Below are positions 1 to 9,060 of a DNA stretch of 64,000 nt, piece by piece; within the stretch, counting starts at the first letter, position 1; each line of letters starts with the position of its first letter. This DNA comes from CAYFVU01 sp964594775 (lineage in GTDB: Bacteria; Spirochaetota; Spirochaetia; DSM-16054; Sediminispirochaetaceae). The DNA is taken from positions 62,001-126,000 of the forward strand of contig CAZQNO010000001.1 in NCBI GenBank assembly GCA_964594775.1, given 5' to 3'. The position numbers and the translations under genes were made by a program. The notes under the pieces were generated by a model. It did not search any database. It worked only from the letters and a program-made list of their open reading frames with translations, and was not told the DNA's origin.

Positions 1-182
1 TGCGCTTCGAAACCTTCCGGTATTTCAAGACGAATTCCCGTAGGAACGGTTGCCCGTTCCCCGGGAGCTAGTGCAAGCGGAGAATCTATGCATGCGGTGA
101 TATCCGCGCCGGCGGCGCCGCCGGATGAGTAGGAGGGAATCTTACCGGACTGAAAGCTTCCGTGTACGATCATCTTCTGCAT
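1..182 (-). CDS. dut: dUTP diphosphatase (dUTPase), 3' part outside window
   Basis: Reading the minus strand from an ATG at 182 gives a protein that starts MQKMIVHGSF and soon shows the dUTPase signature GAAGADITA, followed by LAPGERATVPTGIRLEIPEGFEA. That matches motif 1 and motif 2 of trimeric dUTPases, which hydrolyse dUTP to dUMP and PPi, keep uracil out of DNA and supply dUMP for dTMP synthesis. Only the first 60 codons are inside the window; the motifs that bind the uracil and the triphosphate tail lie beyond base 1. The start is supported by a GGAGGG ribosome binding site 7 bases upstream. It begins 41 bases after the pnp stop and is probably cotranscribed with it. A second ATG at 173 is possible but lacks such a site. 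Confidence 0.9.
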   Translation of the reverse strand, partial: MQKMIVHGSFQSGKIPSYSSGGAAGADITACIDSPLALAPGERATVPTGIRLEIPEGFEA

Positions 183-223
183 GGCACGGCCCTCCGCTTC
201 GCACAGTATGTCGTGCGTTTTCT

Positions 224-2470
224 CTAGTCTCGGTGACGGTCGTGTCCGCCCCGGTCTCCTCTGTTTCCTCTGTCTCTTTGATTTCCTCTCCCGCGGCTGT
301 CACGGCTGTCGCGCCGTCCTCCGCGGTCTCTGTCTCTGCTGTCCCTATCGGAAGAACCGGAGGGCGAATCGCCGGAGTCTCCGGAATTACCGCCGTCAAC
401 GGCATCTACGTAACTGAGGTTGAGTCTTCCCATTCGGTCAACTTCCAAAAGTTTCACGGGAATCTGTTGGCCAAGTTCCAGTACATCTTCAACCGATTCG
501 ACTCTGTGCCTTGCCAGTTTGGATATGTGGCAGAGCCCCTCTTTACCGGGAAGTATTTCGACGAAAGCGCCGAAGTCGACTAGGCGCTTAACCGTTCCCT
601 CGTAGATCTTTCCCGGTTCGGGTTCTTCTATGAGCTGCCTGACAAGCTCTTCGGCCGTCTCCGCCTGCTTATGGGTCTTACCGAAGATCAGCACCTTGCC
701 GTAGTCGTCTATGTTTACGTCCGCGCCGCTCTTCTCGCTCACCATCTTTATATTCTTGCCTCCCGGTCCGATTATGGTACCGATTTGATCTTCTTTTACC
801 TGAAGACTCGTGATCTTCGGTGCATACTCGGATAGATCGTCGCTGGGAAGCTCGATGGTTTTGTTCATGATATCGAGGATGTGTATCCGCCCTCTGCGCG
901 CCTGATCGAGGGCCTTTGCCATCAGCTCGCTGCTCACTCCCGCTATCTTGATGTCCATCTGAAAACCGGTTATTCCATCTACGGTACCGGCAACTTTGAA
1001 GTCCATGTCGCCGAGATGATCCTCCTCGCCGAGAATGTCGCTGAGAATAACCGAGCGTTCACCGTCGCTGATCAATCCCATGGCGATGCCGGCGACGGGT
1101 TTCTTTATTTTTACCCCCGCATGAAGGAGGGAGAGCGAGCTGCCGCACACCGTGGCCATGGAGGACGATCCGTTGGACTCGAGGATTTCCGAAACGATAC
1201 GGATGGTATAGGGAAAAGTATCCTTCTCGGGAAGGACCGCCTCGACCGCCCGCAGGGCCAGGTGTCCGTGTCCAATTTCTCTTCTGCCGGTACCGATTCT
1301 TCCCGTTTCACCGACGGAAAAGGGAGGAAAGTTGTAGTGGAGCATAAAGTGCTCATGGCTCACGTCCCCGTCGATATTGTCGATGAGCTTTTCATCGCGC
1401 GTAGTTCCGAGAGTGGTAATTGCCAAAGCCTGGGTTTCCCCTCTGGTAAAGAGAGCGCTTCCGTGCGTCCGGGGAAGAACTCCCACTTCGCAGGAAATGG
1501 GGCGGATGTCTTCGGGACCCCGTCCGTCGGTTCTCAGCTCCTTATCGAGAATGGAACCGCGTACGATTTCCGTTTCCAAATCTTCCATAAGATGGGTAAA
1601 CTGCTTTCCCTGTTCTTCGGGAATGGATTGCTCGAACTGATCCCGCGTTTCACGAATGACCTGGCGGATTGCTGTACCACGCTCCATCTTTCCCTTTACA
1701 AAACAGGCCTTCTCCATCTTCGGCAGGGCAAAATTGCGGATTTCCTCTTCCATTTCCAGCCCCGCAGGAGCGTCCATGAGGGGGAGTTTTTCCTTTCCTG
1801 CTGCTGCGGCAAGCTCTTTCTGTGCCTTACAGATATCGGCGATTATCGGTTCGGCCTTTTTAATCGCCTCGAGCATCAGTTCCTCGGGAACTTCGCAAGC
1901 ACCGCCTTCTACCATCGTGATACCACTTTCCGTACCTGAGACGACGATCTCGAGATCGCTCTCTTCGATTTGAGAAAAACTCGGGTTAATGATAATCTCT
2001 CCATTGAGAGAGGCGACCCTAAGAGCGGCAACCGGTCCGTCAAAGGGAATATCGGAAATGGTAACGGCGGCAGAGGATGCGACCATCGCAATAACGTCGG
2101 GCGGATTAATCTGGTCGGCCGAGATGACCGTCGGAACTATCTGAATATCTCGCTTGAACTGCTTGGAGAAGAGCGGACGCAAAGGACGGTCGATGAGACG
2201 GCATACGAGAATTTCTTTGTCTTTCGGACGTCCCTCTCGTTTGAGGAAACCGCCGGGAATCTTTCCCGCGGCATAGTATTTTTCGTTGTATTCGACCATG
2301 AGGGGGACATAGTCGAGGCCTTCTACGTCTTCGCTGCCGCAGCATGCGGTGGCAAGAATAGCAGTCCCCTCGTAATGAGCAAAAACTGCGCCGTTGGCCT
2401 GTTTCGCCATTTTTCCCGTTTCGAGTACGAGTTCTTTATCACCTAACGGTATTCTCACTTCGTGAGTCAT
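224..2470 (-). CDS. pnp: polyribonucleotide nucleotidyltransferase (PNPase) with an R/G/D-rich tail
   Basis: This is a full-length 748-residue PNPase, the 3'-5' phosphorolytic exoribonuclease of the RNA degradosome. Two RNase-PH-like domains are visible: the first begins near residue 10, the second carries LRTDGRGPEDIRPISCEVG, the FTRGETQAL strand and the GDMDFKVAGT active-site strand. A KH domain with IIGPGGKNIK and an S1 domain (YEGTVKRLVDFGAFVEILPG) follow. Unusual is the last 56 residues (693-748), a low-complexity run of Arg, Asp, Gly and Ser that resembles an RGG-type RNA-binding tail. The ATG at 2470 has an AAAGGAAAC site upstream. The gene lies 16 bases after rpsO, the standard rpsO-pnp pairing. 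Confidence 0.97.
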   Translation of the reverse strand: MTHEVRIPLGDKELVLETGKMAKQANGAVFAHYEGTAILATACCGSEDVEGLDYVPLMVEYNEKYYAAGKIPGGFLKREGRPKDKEILVCRLIDRPLRPLFSKQFKRDIQIVPTVISADQINPPDVIAMVASSAAVTISDIPFDGPVAALRVASLNGEIIINPSFSQIEESDLEIVVSGTESGITMVEGGACEVPEELMLEAIKKAEPIIADICKAQKELAAAAGKEKLPLMDAPAGLEMEEEIRNFALPKMEKACFVKGKMERGTAIRQVIRETRDQFEQSIPEEQGKQFTHLMEDLETEIVRGSILDKELRTDGRGPEDIRPISCEVGVLPRTHGSALFTRGETQALAITTLGTTRDEKLIDNIDGDVSHEHFMLHYNFPPFSVGETGRIGTGRREIGHGHLALRAVEAVLPEKDTFPYTIRIVSEILESNGSSSMATVCGSSLSLLHAGVKIKKPVAGIAMGLISDGERSVILSDILGEEDHLGDMDFKVAGTVDGITGFQMDIKIAGVSSELMAKALDQARRGRIHILDIMNKTIELPSDDLSEYAPKITSLQVKEDQIGTIIGPGGKNIKMVSEKSGADVNIDDYGKVLIFGKTHKQAETAEELVRQLIEEPEPGKIYEGTVKRLVDFGAFVEILPGKEGLCHISKLARHRVESVEDVLELGQQIPVKLLEVDRMGRLNLSYVDAVDGGNSGDSGDSPSGSSDRDSRDRDRGGRRDSRDSRGRGNQRDRGNRGDRGGHDRHRD

Positions 2471-2486
2471 GATTGTTTCCTTTAGT

Positions 2487-2756
2487 TTATTTTCGTAGAT
2501 TGAGTTTCTTCAGCAATTCTCTATAGCTTTCCAAGTCGGTCTTCTTGAGATACTTCAAGAGGCTTCTCCGCTGACCTACGAGCTTCAGCAAACCTCTCCT
2601 TCCCGCATGATCCTTCTTAAACTGCTTTAGGTGTTCGGTAAGTTCTTGAATGCGTTCGGTAATAAGCGCGATCTGCACCTCTGTTGAACCGGTGTCCTTA
2701 TCGTTTTCGCCGAATTCCTTAACAATTTCCAGCTTTCTCTCCTTGGTAAGTGCCAT
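2487..2756 (-). CDS. rpsO: 30S ribosomal protein S15
   Basis: The 89-residue product has the typical S15 length and sequence, including TGSTEVQIALITERI, LKQFKKDHAGRRGLL and the terminal LLKYLKKTDLESYRELLKKL. S15 binds 16S rRNA at the central-domain three-way junction and is a primary assembly protein of the small subunit. It sits 4 bases after ribF and 16 bases before pnp in the long translation operon. In other bacteria S15 represses its own mRNA; no obvious leader structure could be singled out here because the upstream spacer is only 4 bases. Confidence 0.98.
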   Translation of the reverse strand: MALTKERKLEIVKEFGENDKDTGSTEVQIALITERIQELTEHLKQFKKDHAGRRGLLKLVGQRRSLLKYLKKTDLESYRELLKKLNLRK

Positions 2757-2760
2757 GTGT

Positions 2761-3558
2761 TTAAGCTCCTTCTTCTATTTTCCGTAGCACATCTATGGTT
2801 TTGATTTCACCCTGACGAGTCTGTGTCCATACAATCTCTTCGTTGTCGATTTCGATCTTTCCACGAACGTCATTGTCAGGGCCTTTCATAGTGACAAGGT
2901 AGCTTCCCGAAGGGGGGAGCACCTGTTCTAAGCCGTCCTTTTCTATCCTTCGTCTTTTTCCTTCCCTCTCAACCGGAGACGAGGCAATATCGAGACTGAA
3001 AACTCGGTCCATCATTCTCTTCGCCTCTTCGATCTCTCCTTCGCGTAGGGCAGCACGTATCCTCGTGCTGCTCAGTGTCGCCCCCTTCCAGCTTACGGGG
3101 GTCTCAATATATACGGGGATTCCCTCTTCTGCAAGAATATCCCGCGCATCGTAGGCGCTGGTGTCTCCACGGTGTCCGCAGCGGAAGTTATCTCCAAGAA
3201 CCAGGCGCGTCAATTTACAGCTGCGCCGTATGATCAGAAGGAATTCCCTTCCCGTTAGTGTACTAAAATCGTTGGAAAAGTCAATCAGTATGACCGTGGC
3301 GACACCTTCGGCATCGAGAATGGCCAGTTTCTGTTCCAAAGTGGTGATATCTCCGGGAAAGAGATGGGGCTTCAAGAATCTCCTCGGATTGTAGCGAAAG
3401 GTAACGACGGTACTCAATTCTCCGGCTTCTGTAACTCTCTCCAATAATCTGCGGTGCCCCCTATGAACACCGTCGAAGACACCGATGCTTAGCGATGTGG
3501 GGATCTCTTGTAATGGTCTTCCGCCTCGAAAGGTATCCCAGGAGAGTATTTTCAGCAC
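2761..3558 (-). CDS. ribF: RibF-type FAD synthetase with a degenerate riboflavin-kinase domain
   Basis: The N-terminal half is the nucleotidyltransferase domain that adenylates FMN to FAD: GVFDGVHRGHRRLL near residues 27-40 holds the HxGH-like element, and SSTRIRAALREGEIEEA is the second signature. Bifunctional RibF proteins are about 310 residues; this one has 265. The C-terminal riboflavin-kinase barrel should carry a GFPTAN-type motif and a conserved Asn/Glu pair. Here the region after residue 190 retains only a strand resembling LPPxGxY and no PTAN motif. I read it as probable FAD synthetase with a lost or strongly diverged kinase. Start is GTG, overlapping the truB stop by 7 bases, which indicates translational coupling. 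Confidence 0.85.
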   Translation of the reverse strand: MLKILSWDTFRGGRPLQEIPTSLSIGVFDGVHRGHRRLLERVTEAGELSTVVTFRYNPRRFLKPHLFPGDITTLEQKLAILDAEGVATVILIDFSNDFSTLTGREFLLIIRRSCKLTRLVLGDNFRCGHRGDTSAYDARDILAEEGIPVYIETPVSWKGATLSSTRIRAALREGEIEEAKRMMDRVFSLDIASSPVEREGKRRRIEKDGLEQVLPPSGSYLVTMKGPDNDVRGKIEIDNEEIVWTQTRQGEIKTIDVLRKIEEGA

Positions 3559-4481
3559 GGACTCTTTTCCTTCGGCATAACGAAGCGGTAATGAATCTCT
3601 CCGTCCCCTGCCCCTGCCTCGACGACGGCAAGAAGTTTCTCTGAAGCATCGAAGAGCGCGAGATTTTGGCTGTCTCCGGCGATCTTTTTATCCAAGATAC
3701 TGTTTAAGACATCGAATGAGAGCTTCATCCCGTTCTTTATCTTATCCACATAGCTGTTTTGGACAATGCGCGTGGTAATGTCTCCGAGGGAATCGAACAG
3801 CCTTCTGCGGTGAATAATATTCTTAGCGGGATCGAATGAATCCGGGGCGACTGCCCGGTCGACGGAGAAGGGACCGATTTCGATTCTTCGCAGAGAAGTG
3901 AGATATGCAACGCTGCCGCAGTCAATCCCAATGTCTCGAGCGAGTGAACGAATGTAGGTCCCCTTGCTGCAGCTCACCGAAAAATCGAGATTCGGTTTTT
4001 TCCAGTTTCGCACAATAAAAGAGCTGACGGTGACGCTGCGGCCGGCTATTTCGACATCCTCTCCGGCGAGAGCCCGGCGATACGCCCGTTGTCCGTTTAC
4101 ATGTACCGCAGAAAATTTCGGCGGAATCTGAGAGAAGGTTCCCCGGTAATTTTCCGTTACACCGAGAATTTTTTCGATATCCGGAATTGGGGCTCTTTCG
4201 CATATCTCTCCTTCGGGATCGAGGGTGCTCGTGGTTTCACCGAAGCGCATTCTCCCCTCATAGCTCTTGTCTAGTCCGGAAAAGTAGGGATTGAGTTTCG
4301 TGTAAGGCCCTATGAGCACAATGAGAAGTCCCGATGCAAAACGGTCGAGAGTTCCGGCGTGGCCGACCTTACACGTTCCTACCGTTTTTTTTATGGGAGA
4401 AAGAGCGGAAAAAGAGCTTATACCGGATGGTTTATCTATAAGGCTTATACCGGCCATTGAAGTCGGTGAAGGGAGATTCAC
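3552..4481 (-). CDS. truB: tRNA pseudouridine(55) synthase TruB
   Basis: The 309-residue protein makes pseudouridine 55 in the T-loop of tRNAs. It shows IDKPSGISSF at the N-terminus, the catalytic-loop motif GHAGTLDRFASGLL with the nucleophilic Asp, KSYEGRMRFGETTSTLDPEG, and the CSKGTYIRSLARDIG motif. The first codon is GTG at 4481 and overlaps the rbfA stop by 4 bases, with GAGGA upstream; an ATG eight codons in (4457) has no ribosome binding site and was not chosen. The gene order rbfA-truB-ribF is widespread in bacteria and is preserved here with overlapping ends. Confidence 0.96.
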   Translation of the reverse strand: MNLPSPTSMAGISLIDKPSGISSFSALSPIKKTVGTCKVGHAGTLDRFASGLLIVLIGPYTKLNPYFSGLDKSYEGRMRFGETTSTLDPEGEICERAPIPDIEKILGVTENYRGTFSQIPPKFSAVHVNGQRAYRRALAGEDVEIAGRSVTVSSFIVRNWKKPNLDFSVSCSKGTYIRSLARDIGIDCGSVAYLTSLRRIEIGPFSVDRAVAPDSFDPAKNIIHRRRLFDSLGDITTRIVQNSYVDKIKNGMKLSFDVLNSILDKKIAGDSQNLALFDASEKLLAVVEAGAGDGEIHYRFVMPKEKSPC

Positions 4482-4822
4482 TGTTCAAGGTTCCTCAACT
4501 TTTCGATGATACGCGTGCCGTCGCGTATCGAATGGTCGTCGGTAAAGGAGAGCTTGGGGGTATTCTTCGTCCGCAATACCCGTCCTATCCTTGATTGAAT
4601 AAAACCGGCGGCATGATTCAGCCCCAATATCCCCTGCGCCAGCTCGGTTTCGTGGTAGGCGGATACAAAAACCTTTGCGGTACTCGTGTCCTTAGAGACG
4701 TGTACCGCCGTTATCACAAGAGAGGGAGTGACTCTGGGGTCTTTTATCGAACCGCGGAGAATGAGGGTGGCAATCTCCTCACGCAGCTGCGCTTCGACCC
4801 GTTTTAATCGAATATCATACAT
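4478..4822 (-). CDS. rbfA: ribosome-binding factor A
   Basis: RbfA is a small KH-fold protein (here 114 residues) that binds the immature 30S subunit and helps mature the 5' end of 16S rRNA. The start MYDIRLKRVEAQLREEIATLIL, the strand PSLVITAVHVSKDTSTAKVFVSAY and the segment AAGFIQSRIGRVLRTKNTPKLSF are characteristic of the family. It lies between infB (4 bases away) and truB (4-base overlap) in the operon. Confidence 0.95.
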   Translation of the reverse strand: MYDIRLKRVEAQLREEIATLILRGSIKDPRVTPSLVITAVHVSKDTSTAKVFVSAYHETELAQGILGLNHAAGFIQSRIGRVLRTKNTPKLSFTDDHSIRDGTRIIEKLRNLEQ

Positions 4823-4826
4823 GGGG

Positions 4827-7498
4827 TTAAAGCTTCTTCGCTATCTCCTTGTTTTCGAAGACTTCCAGCTGGTCGCCAACCTTGATATCGGCGAAGTTGT
4901 CCAAGCCTATTCCGCATTCGTAACCGGCCTCGACCTCTCTCGCGTCATCCTTGAAACGGCGAAGAGAATCGATCTTACCTGTATAAATTTCTATACCACC
5001 TCTTATTACATGGACCATCGAATTTCTCTTAACCTTTCCTTCCGTTACATAGCAGCCGGCGATGGTTCCAATCTTCGGTACCTTGAAGGTATCTCTTACT
5101 TCAACGGAGCCGATAACCTCTTCCTTTATGTCCGGACTGAGCATTCCCTCCATGGCGTTTCTTATGTCGTCCACGGCTTCGTAGATGACGTTGTACTTAC
5201 GGATCTCGACCTTTTCCTCGTCGGCAAGGGTGAGAGCGGTCGGGGTGGGGCGCACGTGAAAACCGACAATGATTGCGTTTGAAGCGGCGGCCATGTGAAT
5301 GTCGCTGTCGACGATGGCTCCGGCGGATGCATGGATTACATTTAGTCGTATCTCTGAGGTGGAAAGCTTTTCCAAGGCCGTCTGAAGGGCTTCTACCGAG
5401 CCGTGTACATCTCCCTTGATAATGACCTTTAGTTCCTGGATTTCGCCCTGTTGAATCGAATCGTAGAGATTGTCCAGGGTGACCTTCTTGACGTTCTTCG
5501 CCTCTCCCTGCTTCTCCAATTCTTGACGCTTCGCCCCTACCTGTCTGGCTTGTTTTTCGGTTTCCGTGCCCTGAAATGGTGCCCCGGCATCGGGGATTCC
5601 GGTAAAACCGAGAACCTCAACAGGAGTCGCCGGACCGGCTTCGTCGAGTTTCTCTCCCGTATCGTCGAACATGGCGCGAACCTTTCCTGCATATACCCCG
5701 GCGACGAAGGCATCGCCGACCTTAAGGGTTCCCCTTTCGATAATTACCGTTGACACTATGCCGCGGCCGTGGTCAACCTTCGATTCTATGACCTTTCCTT
5801 CTGCGCGACAGTCGTAGTTGGCCTTCAACTCGAGAATCTCCGCCTGCAGCAGTATGCTTTCCAATAGTTCTTGGATTCCCTCGTTGTTGAGAGCCGACAC
5901 TTCGTTGAAGAGCGTCGCCCCTCCCCAATCCTCCGGGAGGAGTTCATATTCGGAAAGCTGCTGCTTTACTCTGTCGGGATTTGCCTCCGGAAGATCAATT
6001 TTGTTGACCGCAACGATGATGGGTACTCCGGCTTCCTTCGCGTGATTGATTGCCTCAACGGTCTGCGGCATGACGCCGTCGTTTGCCGCGACAACTAATA
6101 CAACGATATCGGTTATCTGCGCGCCGCGCGCACGCATGAGAGTAAAGGCCTCGTGTCCGGGGGTATCGAGAAAGACGATCTCACCGTTCTCCAGCCTTAC
6201 CTTGTAGGCGCCGATATGCTGGGTTATGCCCCCGTGCTCGCCGGTAACGACGTCTGTGGAGCGTATCGAATCGAGGAGTTTAGTTTTTCCGTGGTCTACA
6301 TGACCCATAACGGTAACGATGGGCGGCCGCGGCTTAAGCGACTCTTCCTTATCCTTTTCCGTTTCGATTATCGTCTCGTCGTAGAGACTTACCACCTTAA
6401 TGCTGCTTCCATACTCTTCTGCCAGGATTTCTGCGGTCTCCGCGTCGATCTGCTGGTTTATCGTGACCATCATGCCCATGTTCATCAGCTTTCCTATGAG
6501 TTCGGAAGCCTTGAGATTCATCTTTTTTGCCAATTCGGATACGGTAACTACTTCGGTGATATCTATCTCCTTGGGAACGGGATTCGTTTTCTTCTGAGGC
6601 TGTTTCTTCTTGAGCTGAAAGTCCTTCTCCGGGGATTCTTCTTTCTTCTTTTGGTAGGCCCCCTTCTTTTTGCTCTTGAAGAACTTTTTACCGATGTTCT
6701 TCTTCGCCTGAGCGTCCTTCTCTCCTCCCGAATCGGGTTTCGGCGGCCGGGAAGCTCCGCCGGGACCTGCCGGTCTTCGGCCCGAAGCACCGCCGGCCTG
6801 AGCTCCACGAGAGGGGGTGAAACCCTGTCTGTCACCGGGTCGACCGCCGGGTCTGCTGCCGGGCCGGCTGCCGGGACGCCCCGGCGGCCGGTCACCCGGT
6901 CTGCTCTGAGGCCGCCCGCCTTGNNNNNNNNNNNNNNNNNNNNNNNNNNNNNNNNNNNNNNNNNNNNNNNNNNNNNNNNNNNNNNNNNNNNNNNNNNNNN
7001 NNNNNNNNNNNNNNNNNNNNNNNTGCCGGGACGCCCCGGCGGCCGGTCACCCGGTCTGCTCTGAGGCCGCCCGCCTTGAGGCCGCCCGCCTTGGGGCCGC
7101 CCGCCCTGTCTGCTCTGAGGAGGTCCTCCCTGCCTATCGCTCGGTCTTCTGTCCCGCTGCGTATTTCTTCGATCGGATGGGGGAGCAGGCTTTTTCGGTT
7201 TTTCGGTCGACGGCTCTTTAGGCGCAGATTCAGCCCCTGCATCCTTCGTTTCGGGCGCAGTGCTTTGCTTCTTTGCCTCTTCGGTGCCGGTAAGCGGCTT
7301 GCTCGCCTTCGACTCTTCGTCCTTTTTTACCACTATCTTCGGGGAAGATTTTTTCTGCTTCTTCCTCACGACCACCACTTTCTTCTTCTCGGTCTTTTTT
7401 TCCGAGCCGTGCGAATCCTCAACGGTATCCTTGGGTTTTTTGTGCTTTATTAATGTGGCCTTCGGTTTTTCCGGTTTTTTTTCTTGTTCTTCAGCCAT
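4827..7498 (-). CDS. infB: translation initiation factor IF-2, interrupted by an assembly gap
   Basis: IF-2 delivers initiator tRNA to the ribosome as a GTPase. The C-terminal part (4827-6533 and on to 6923) is intact: GHVDHGKT (G1), DTPGHEAF (G3), NKID (G4) and the later domains down to FADIKVGDQLEVFE. The N-terminal part reads from the ATG at 7498 through a Lys/Glu-rich stretch into repeats of GGRPQ and RPGDRPPGRPG, then hits 100 Ns (6924-7023). The frames on the two sides differ if exactly 100 bases are assumed, so the N run is a placeholder and not evidence of a frameshift. The frame that joins the GTPase domain reads QGGRPQSRPGD just inside the gap and VTVSELAKKMNLKASEL at the classical IF2-N domain. 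Expected length is near 890 residues. Confidence 0.93.
6838..7110 (-). repeat. GC-rich tandem repeat tract in infB encoding GGRPQ / RPGD units
   Basis: Around the gap the coding strand consists of near-identical short units that encode GGRPQ three times in a row and then SRPGDRPPGRPG, SRPG, SRPGGRPGD. The units are in frame with IF-2 on each side. Such tracts form disordered Arg/Pro/Gly-rich linkers between the IF-2 N-terminal extension and the IF2-N domain, and they expand and contract by slippage. Confidence 0.85.
6924..7023. other. 100-N scaffold gap
   Basis: A run of exactly 100 Ns interrupts the infB coding region. A 55-base block beginning TGCCGGGACGCCCCGG and ending GCCCGCCTTG is present on both sides, immediately before and immediately after the Ns, so the break was very likely caused by a tandem repeat that the assembler could not resolve. 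The real distance is unknown and could even be negative (overlap). Confidence 0.99.
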
Positions 7499-7541
7499 AT
7501 CTTCCCTTTATTCCCTTCTTATTGTGAAACTCTCGTGCAGT

Positions 7542-9044
7542 CTATTCCTCAATTTCGAAGCTCAGCCCCACTCCGCAATTGGGGCAGGCGGTCATATCGA
7601 CGCTAATCGGATGTCCACATTCGGGACATTCATACAGCTCTTCCTCTTCCGTCTCTTCCGTCTCTTCCGCAGATCCCTCTTCTTCAGAAGAGTCTTCGCC
7701 TTCTTCGTACTCTTCCTCTTCCGCCTCATCCTCGGCGGTTTCTTCTATTATATCAAGATTCTCGGAAATGATCGACTGGATAGACTTCGCATCCTCTTCG
7801 CTGATTCCTTCAAGACCGGACAATTGCTCCGTGTCCATGGTAATAATGGTCTCTATTAATTCAATTCCGTTATTTGCGAGGAGCTTTGCAAGACGTTCTG
7901 AAATATCCGGCAATTCGGAGATCTTGGTAATTTCCTCCTGCTCACCTTCGTCATAGTCGCCAAAAAGGGCGTCAAGCTCCTTCTTGCTGCCGACGGCAAT
8001 GTCCATCTCGGCAAACTGCTCTTCCGTTTTTACGTCGATGTTCCAGTCTACGAGTCGGTTTGCCAATCGCACATTGAGGCCCTGTTTACCGATGGCAAGA
8101 GAGAGTTGATTTTCCTTAACAACCGCCAAGGCCTGTCGCTTCGATTCGTCGATAATATAGACATTATCGACTTCTGCCGGCGAAAGGGCATTTTTTATAA
8201 AAAGGTGCGGATCGCTCTCATATTTGAGGATATCTATTTTCTCCCCTTCCAGTTCCCGCACGATGGCCTGAATACGTACACCCTTCATTCCGACACACGC
8301 GCCTACAGGGTCGATATCGTCTCTATTGGAAAATACTGCCAGCTTTGTTCTGTAACCCGGCTCACGAACGATTTTAAATATCTCCACCGTCTTATCGTAT
8401 ACTTCCGGTACCTCCAGTTCGAAAATTCGCTTTACGAATTCGGCATGAGTACGAGAGAGAACAATTTGGAGGCCGGTCTGTGCCTTTTCCACCTCATAGA
8501 TAAGAGCTTTTATCCTGTCGTTGGGGCGGTACACCTCTCGGGGAGATTGAAACCTCTTGGGCATAATGCCTTCGATTTTTCCGAGATCGACAAAGATATT
8601 GCCGTTGCGCTCCCGCTGAAAATAGCCGATTATCATTTCTCCCTCTTTATCCTTGAATTCAGAATAAAGCGTGTCCTTCTGGATTTCCCTGAGAGTCTGC
8701 TTTGCCTTCTGTTTTGCGCTCTGAACGGATATTCTATCGAAGCTTTTTGGATCCACCTCGATAAGAAGCTCGTCTCCTACTTCGCATTCATCGTTGTATT
8801 CCAGCGCTTCATCGAGCTCTATTTCGGTTATCGGGTCCTCGATCTCTTCGACTATCTGTTTCTGCGAAAAGAGAGAGACCTCGCTCCCGTCCTCACTAAA
8901 ACGAACTACCGCGTTTTCGGCAGAACCGTATTTTTTTTTGTAGGCCGCAATGAGGAAGTCCTCAATTGTTTTCCTAACGAGTTCCTCCGATATTCCCTTG
9001 TCCTGTACAAGGCCTCGTATCGCATCGGCCAAACCTGACGTCAT
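7542..9044 (-). CDS. nusA: transcription termination/antitermination factor NusA with a C-terminal zinc ribbon
   Basis: NusA binds RNA polymerase and modulates pausing, termination and antitermination. The 500-residue protein has the N-terminal polymerase-binding domain, an S1 domain (GEMIIGYFQRERNGNIFVDLG), KH1 with GACVGMKGVRIQAIVRELEGE, KH2 with LAIGKQGLNVRLANRL, and a helix-hairpin-helix segment around residues 375-425. After this comes an acidic Glu-rich linker and then a four-cysteine ribbon (C473, C476, C487, C490) shaped CPECG-x10-CPNCG. I do not know this ribbon from standard NusA. The ATG is preceded by GAAGGAG. It is second in the operon after rimP (16 bases). Confidence 0.96.
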   Translation of the reverse strand: MTSGLADAIRGLVQDKGISEELVRKTIEDFLIAAYKKKYGSAENAVVRFSEDGSEVSLFSQKQIVEEIEDPITEIELDEALEYNDECEVGDELLIEVDPKSFDRISVQSAKQKAKQTLREIQKDTLYSEFKDKEGEMIIGYFQRERNGNIFVDLGKIEGIMPKRFQSPREVYRPNDRIKALIYEVEKAQTGLQIVLSRTHAEFVKRIFELEVPEVYDKTVEIFKIVREPGYRTKLAVFSNRDDIDPVGACVGMKGVRIQAIVRELEGEKIDILKYESDPHLFIKNALSPAEVDNVYIIDESKRQALAVVKENQLSLAIGKQGLNVRLANRLVDWNIDVKTEEQFAEMDIAVGSKKELDALFGDYDEGEQEEITKISELPDISERLAKLLANNGIELIETIITMDTEQLSGLEGISEEDAKSIQSIISENLDIIEETAEDEAEEEEYEEGEDSSEEEGSAEETEETEEEELYECPECGHPISVDMTACPNCGVGLSFEIEE

Positions 9045-9060
9045 GGTACTATTTCTCCTT

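Noticed and set aside
881..1939. 352-codon open frame on plus, antisense to pnp
   Set aside because: It lies wholly inside the PNPase domains on the other strand; the translation shows no known fold and has no ribosome site. PNPase is certain, so this is a shadow frame.
6153..7064. 303-codon open frame on plus across infB and the N gap
   Set aside because: Antisense to IF-2 GTPase motifs and crosses 100 Ns; it is a by-product of high GC codons.
6563..7498. A 311-residue protein that appears to be a frameshifted infB N-terminus
   Set aside because: Beyond the Ns the frame is wrong only because the gap was set to 100 bases; the correct frame on that side joins the IF2-N domain without a stop. 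No real frameshift is supported.
8106..9038. 310-codon open frame on plus, antisense to nusA
   Set aside because: It is antisense to the S1 and KH domains of NusA, with no ribosome site or recognisable motif.
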